The position numbers and the translations under genes are program-made. A DNA stretch of 33,922 nucleotides. Source: Oleispira sp. (GTDB taxonomy: Bacteria > Pseudomonadota > Gammaproteobacteria > Pseudomonadales > Oceanobacteraceae). The DNA lies in assembly GCA_016765295.1 (NCBI GenBank), contig JAESQF010000080.1, positions 1 to 33,922 on the forward strand. The letters are read 5' to 3'. Position 1 is the first letter of the stretch; each line of letters opens with the position of its first letter. The notes beneath the pieces were generated by a model, which made no database searches, had not been told where the DNA came from, and worked only from the letters and a program-made list of their open reading frames with translations. Below, piece after piece: positions 33,518 to 33,922 of the stretch.

Positions 33518-33545
33518 TTGACTATTTAAAACGTTTGTTTAGAAT
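33518..33545 (+). promoter_or_regulatory. rRNA promoter P2 (sigma70)
   Basis: TTGACT (33518-33523) and TAGAAT (33540-33545), spacer 16 bp, then ACGCCC discriminator. An A-rich stretch (AGAAAAACAAG, AATAAAGGG) upstream may be a UP element. Confidence 0.82.
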
Positions 33546-33600
33546 ACGCCCTCCTTTAAAGAGAAGCTCGCAAGGCTTTGAAAATAAAGGAAAAAAGAGG

Positions 33601-33628
33601 TTGACGTAGTCATTTAGCAATATATAAT
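33601..33628 (+). promoter_or_regulatory. rRNA promoter P3 (sigma70)
   Basis: TTGACG (33601-33606) and TATAAT (33623-33628), spacer 16 bp, then GCGCC discriminator. The upstream GAAAATAAAGGAAAAAAG tract is a good UP-element candidate. Confidence 0.85.
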
Positions 33629-33685
33629 GCGCCTCATCTTTTGCAGCAACTTAGGTTGGCTGGAAAAGAAAGTTTTAAAAAGCTG

Positions 33686-33713
33686 TTGACTTGATGAGTT
33701 AAATCATTAGAAT
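33686..33713 (+). promoter_or_regulatory. rRNA promoter P4 (sigma70)
   Basis: TTGACT (33686-33691) and TAGAAT (33708-33713), spacer 16 bp, then ACGCAGCCC discriminator. An upstream A/T tract (AGTTTTAAAAAGC) may act as UP element. It is the promoter nearest the leader. Confidence 0.82.
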
Positions 33714-33722
33714 ACGCAGCCC

Positions 33723-33781
33723 GCTTAAGGTGAAAGCCTAAGCAATGTTCTTTAACAATATATTTAGATAATTCGTGTGGG
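33723..33781 (+). promoter_or_regulatory. rRNA leader antitermination signals (boxB, boxA, boxC)
   Basis: GCTTAAGG (33723-33730) and CCTAAGC (33737-33743) form a small boxB-like hairpin with a TGAAAG loop. TGTTCTTTAACA (33746-33757) differs from the E. coli rrn boxA TGCTCTTTAACA at one base. GTGTGGG (33775-33781) matches boxC. The order is that of a gammaproteobacterial rrn leader, which allows Nus-dependent antitermination. Confidence 0.85.
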
Positions 33782-33807
33782 TGCTTACCTTGATTAGGTG
33801 GAGACAG

Positions 33808-33835
33808 TCACTTAACGGTTTAGCGTTAAGCTGAC
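33808..33835 (+). other. Stem-loop in the 16S leader
   Basis: CTTAACG (33811-33817) and CGTTAAG (33824-33830) pair, extended by GTCA/TGAC with a bulged C. It lies in the leader before 16S. The remaining sequence to 33922 is AT-rich leader; no mature 16S sequence is seen, so the gene must begin just past the window. Confidence 0.5.
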
Positions 33836-33922
33836 ATCAAAGCATAAAACAAGATAAGAACTCACGAACTCTACTTTAATTAGGTGAGTATAAAAGTTAG
33901 TTTTTATTTTGAGTAAGATTTA

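Overview
The window looks like a chromosomal segment of a marine gammaproteobacterium, probably of the Oceanospirillales type (Oleispira/Bermanella/Thalassolituus-like). This rests on gene order and protein families; no 16S or marker comparison could be run. The base composition is moderately AT-rich. From memory, the right third (argC, coiled-coil membrane protein, bactofilin, erpA, DsrE-like, anmK, M23 peptidase, tyrS, then rRNA promoters) matches a conserved Pseudomonas-type order.

Layout. 1-1027 (-): truncated CPA2 cation/proton antiporter. 1139-2529 (+): class III aminotransferase of the HemL fold, preceded by a possible 17-codon leader ORF. 2614-3828 (-): cyclic-nucleotide-binding-domain protein and pentapeptide-repeat protein. 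3899-6436 (+): DNA polymerase II with a tandem-repeat insertion. 6564-6641 (+): a possible 25-residue membrane peptide. 6693-15941: an iron-type cluster. On the minus strand lie imelysin lipoprotein, di-heme oxidoreductase, DUF1513 Tat protein and a second imelysin lipoprotein. Divergently on the plus strand lie a MauG/cytochrome c peroxidase-like lipoprotein and a FecA-type TonB-dependent receptor. Two intergenic regions carry closely similar Fur-box-like sequences. 16000-17866 (+): NYN/LabA protein, small lipoprotein, orphan PstS-like binding protein. 17928-18920 (-): adenosine/ribokinase-family kinase. 19022-21825 (+): PBP1B and an overlapping TPR lipoprotein that is probably its activator LpoP. 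21839-26148 (-): small membrane protein, hemL, a MITE-like inverted repeat, hemJ, and a CLC chloride channel with CBS domains. 26311-33416: the argC-to-tyrS block. 33417-33922: four tandem near-consensus sigma70 promoters and a boxB/boxA/boxC leader, almost certainly driving an rRNA operon just beyond the window.

How the genes fit together. The 6.7-15.9 kb cluster combines surface and periplasmic iron proteins (imelysins, FecA-type receptor) with two di-heme c-type proteins, and is probably derepressed under iron limitation. Heme synthesis (hemL, hemJ), Fe-S assembly (erpA) and a peptidoglycan group (mrcB-lpoP, anmK, M23 peptidase, bactofilin) are also present. I found no CRISPR array, phage, insertion sequence or tRNA gene. 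The least explained part is the imelysin/di-heme/DUF1513 cluster.
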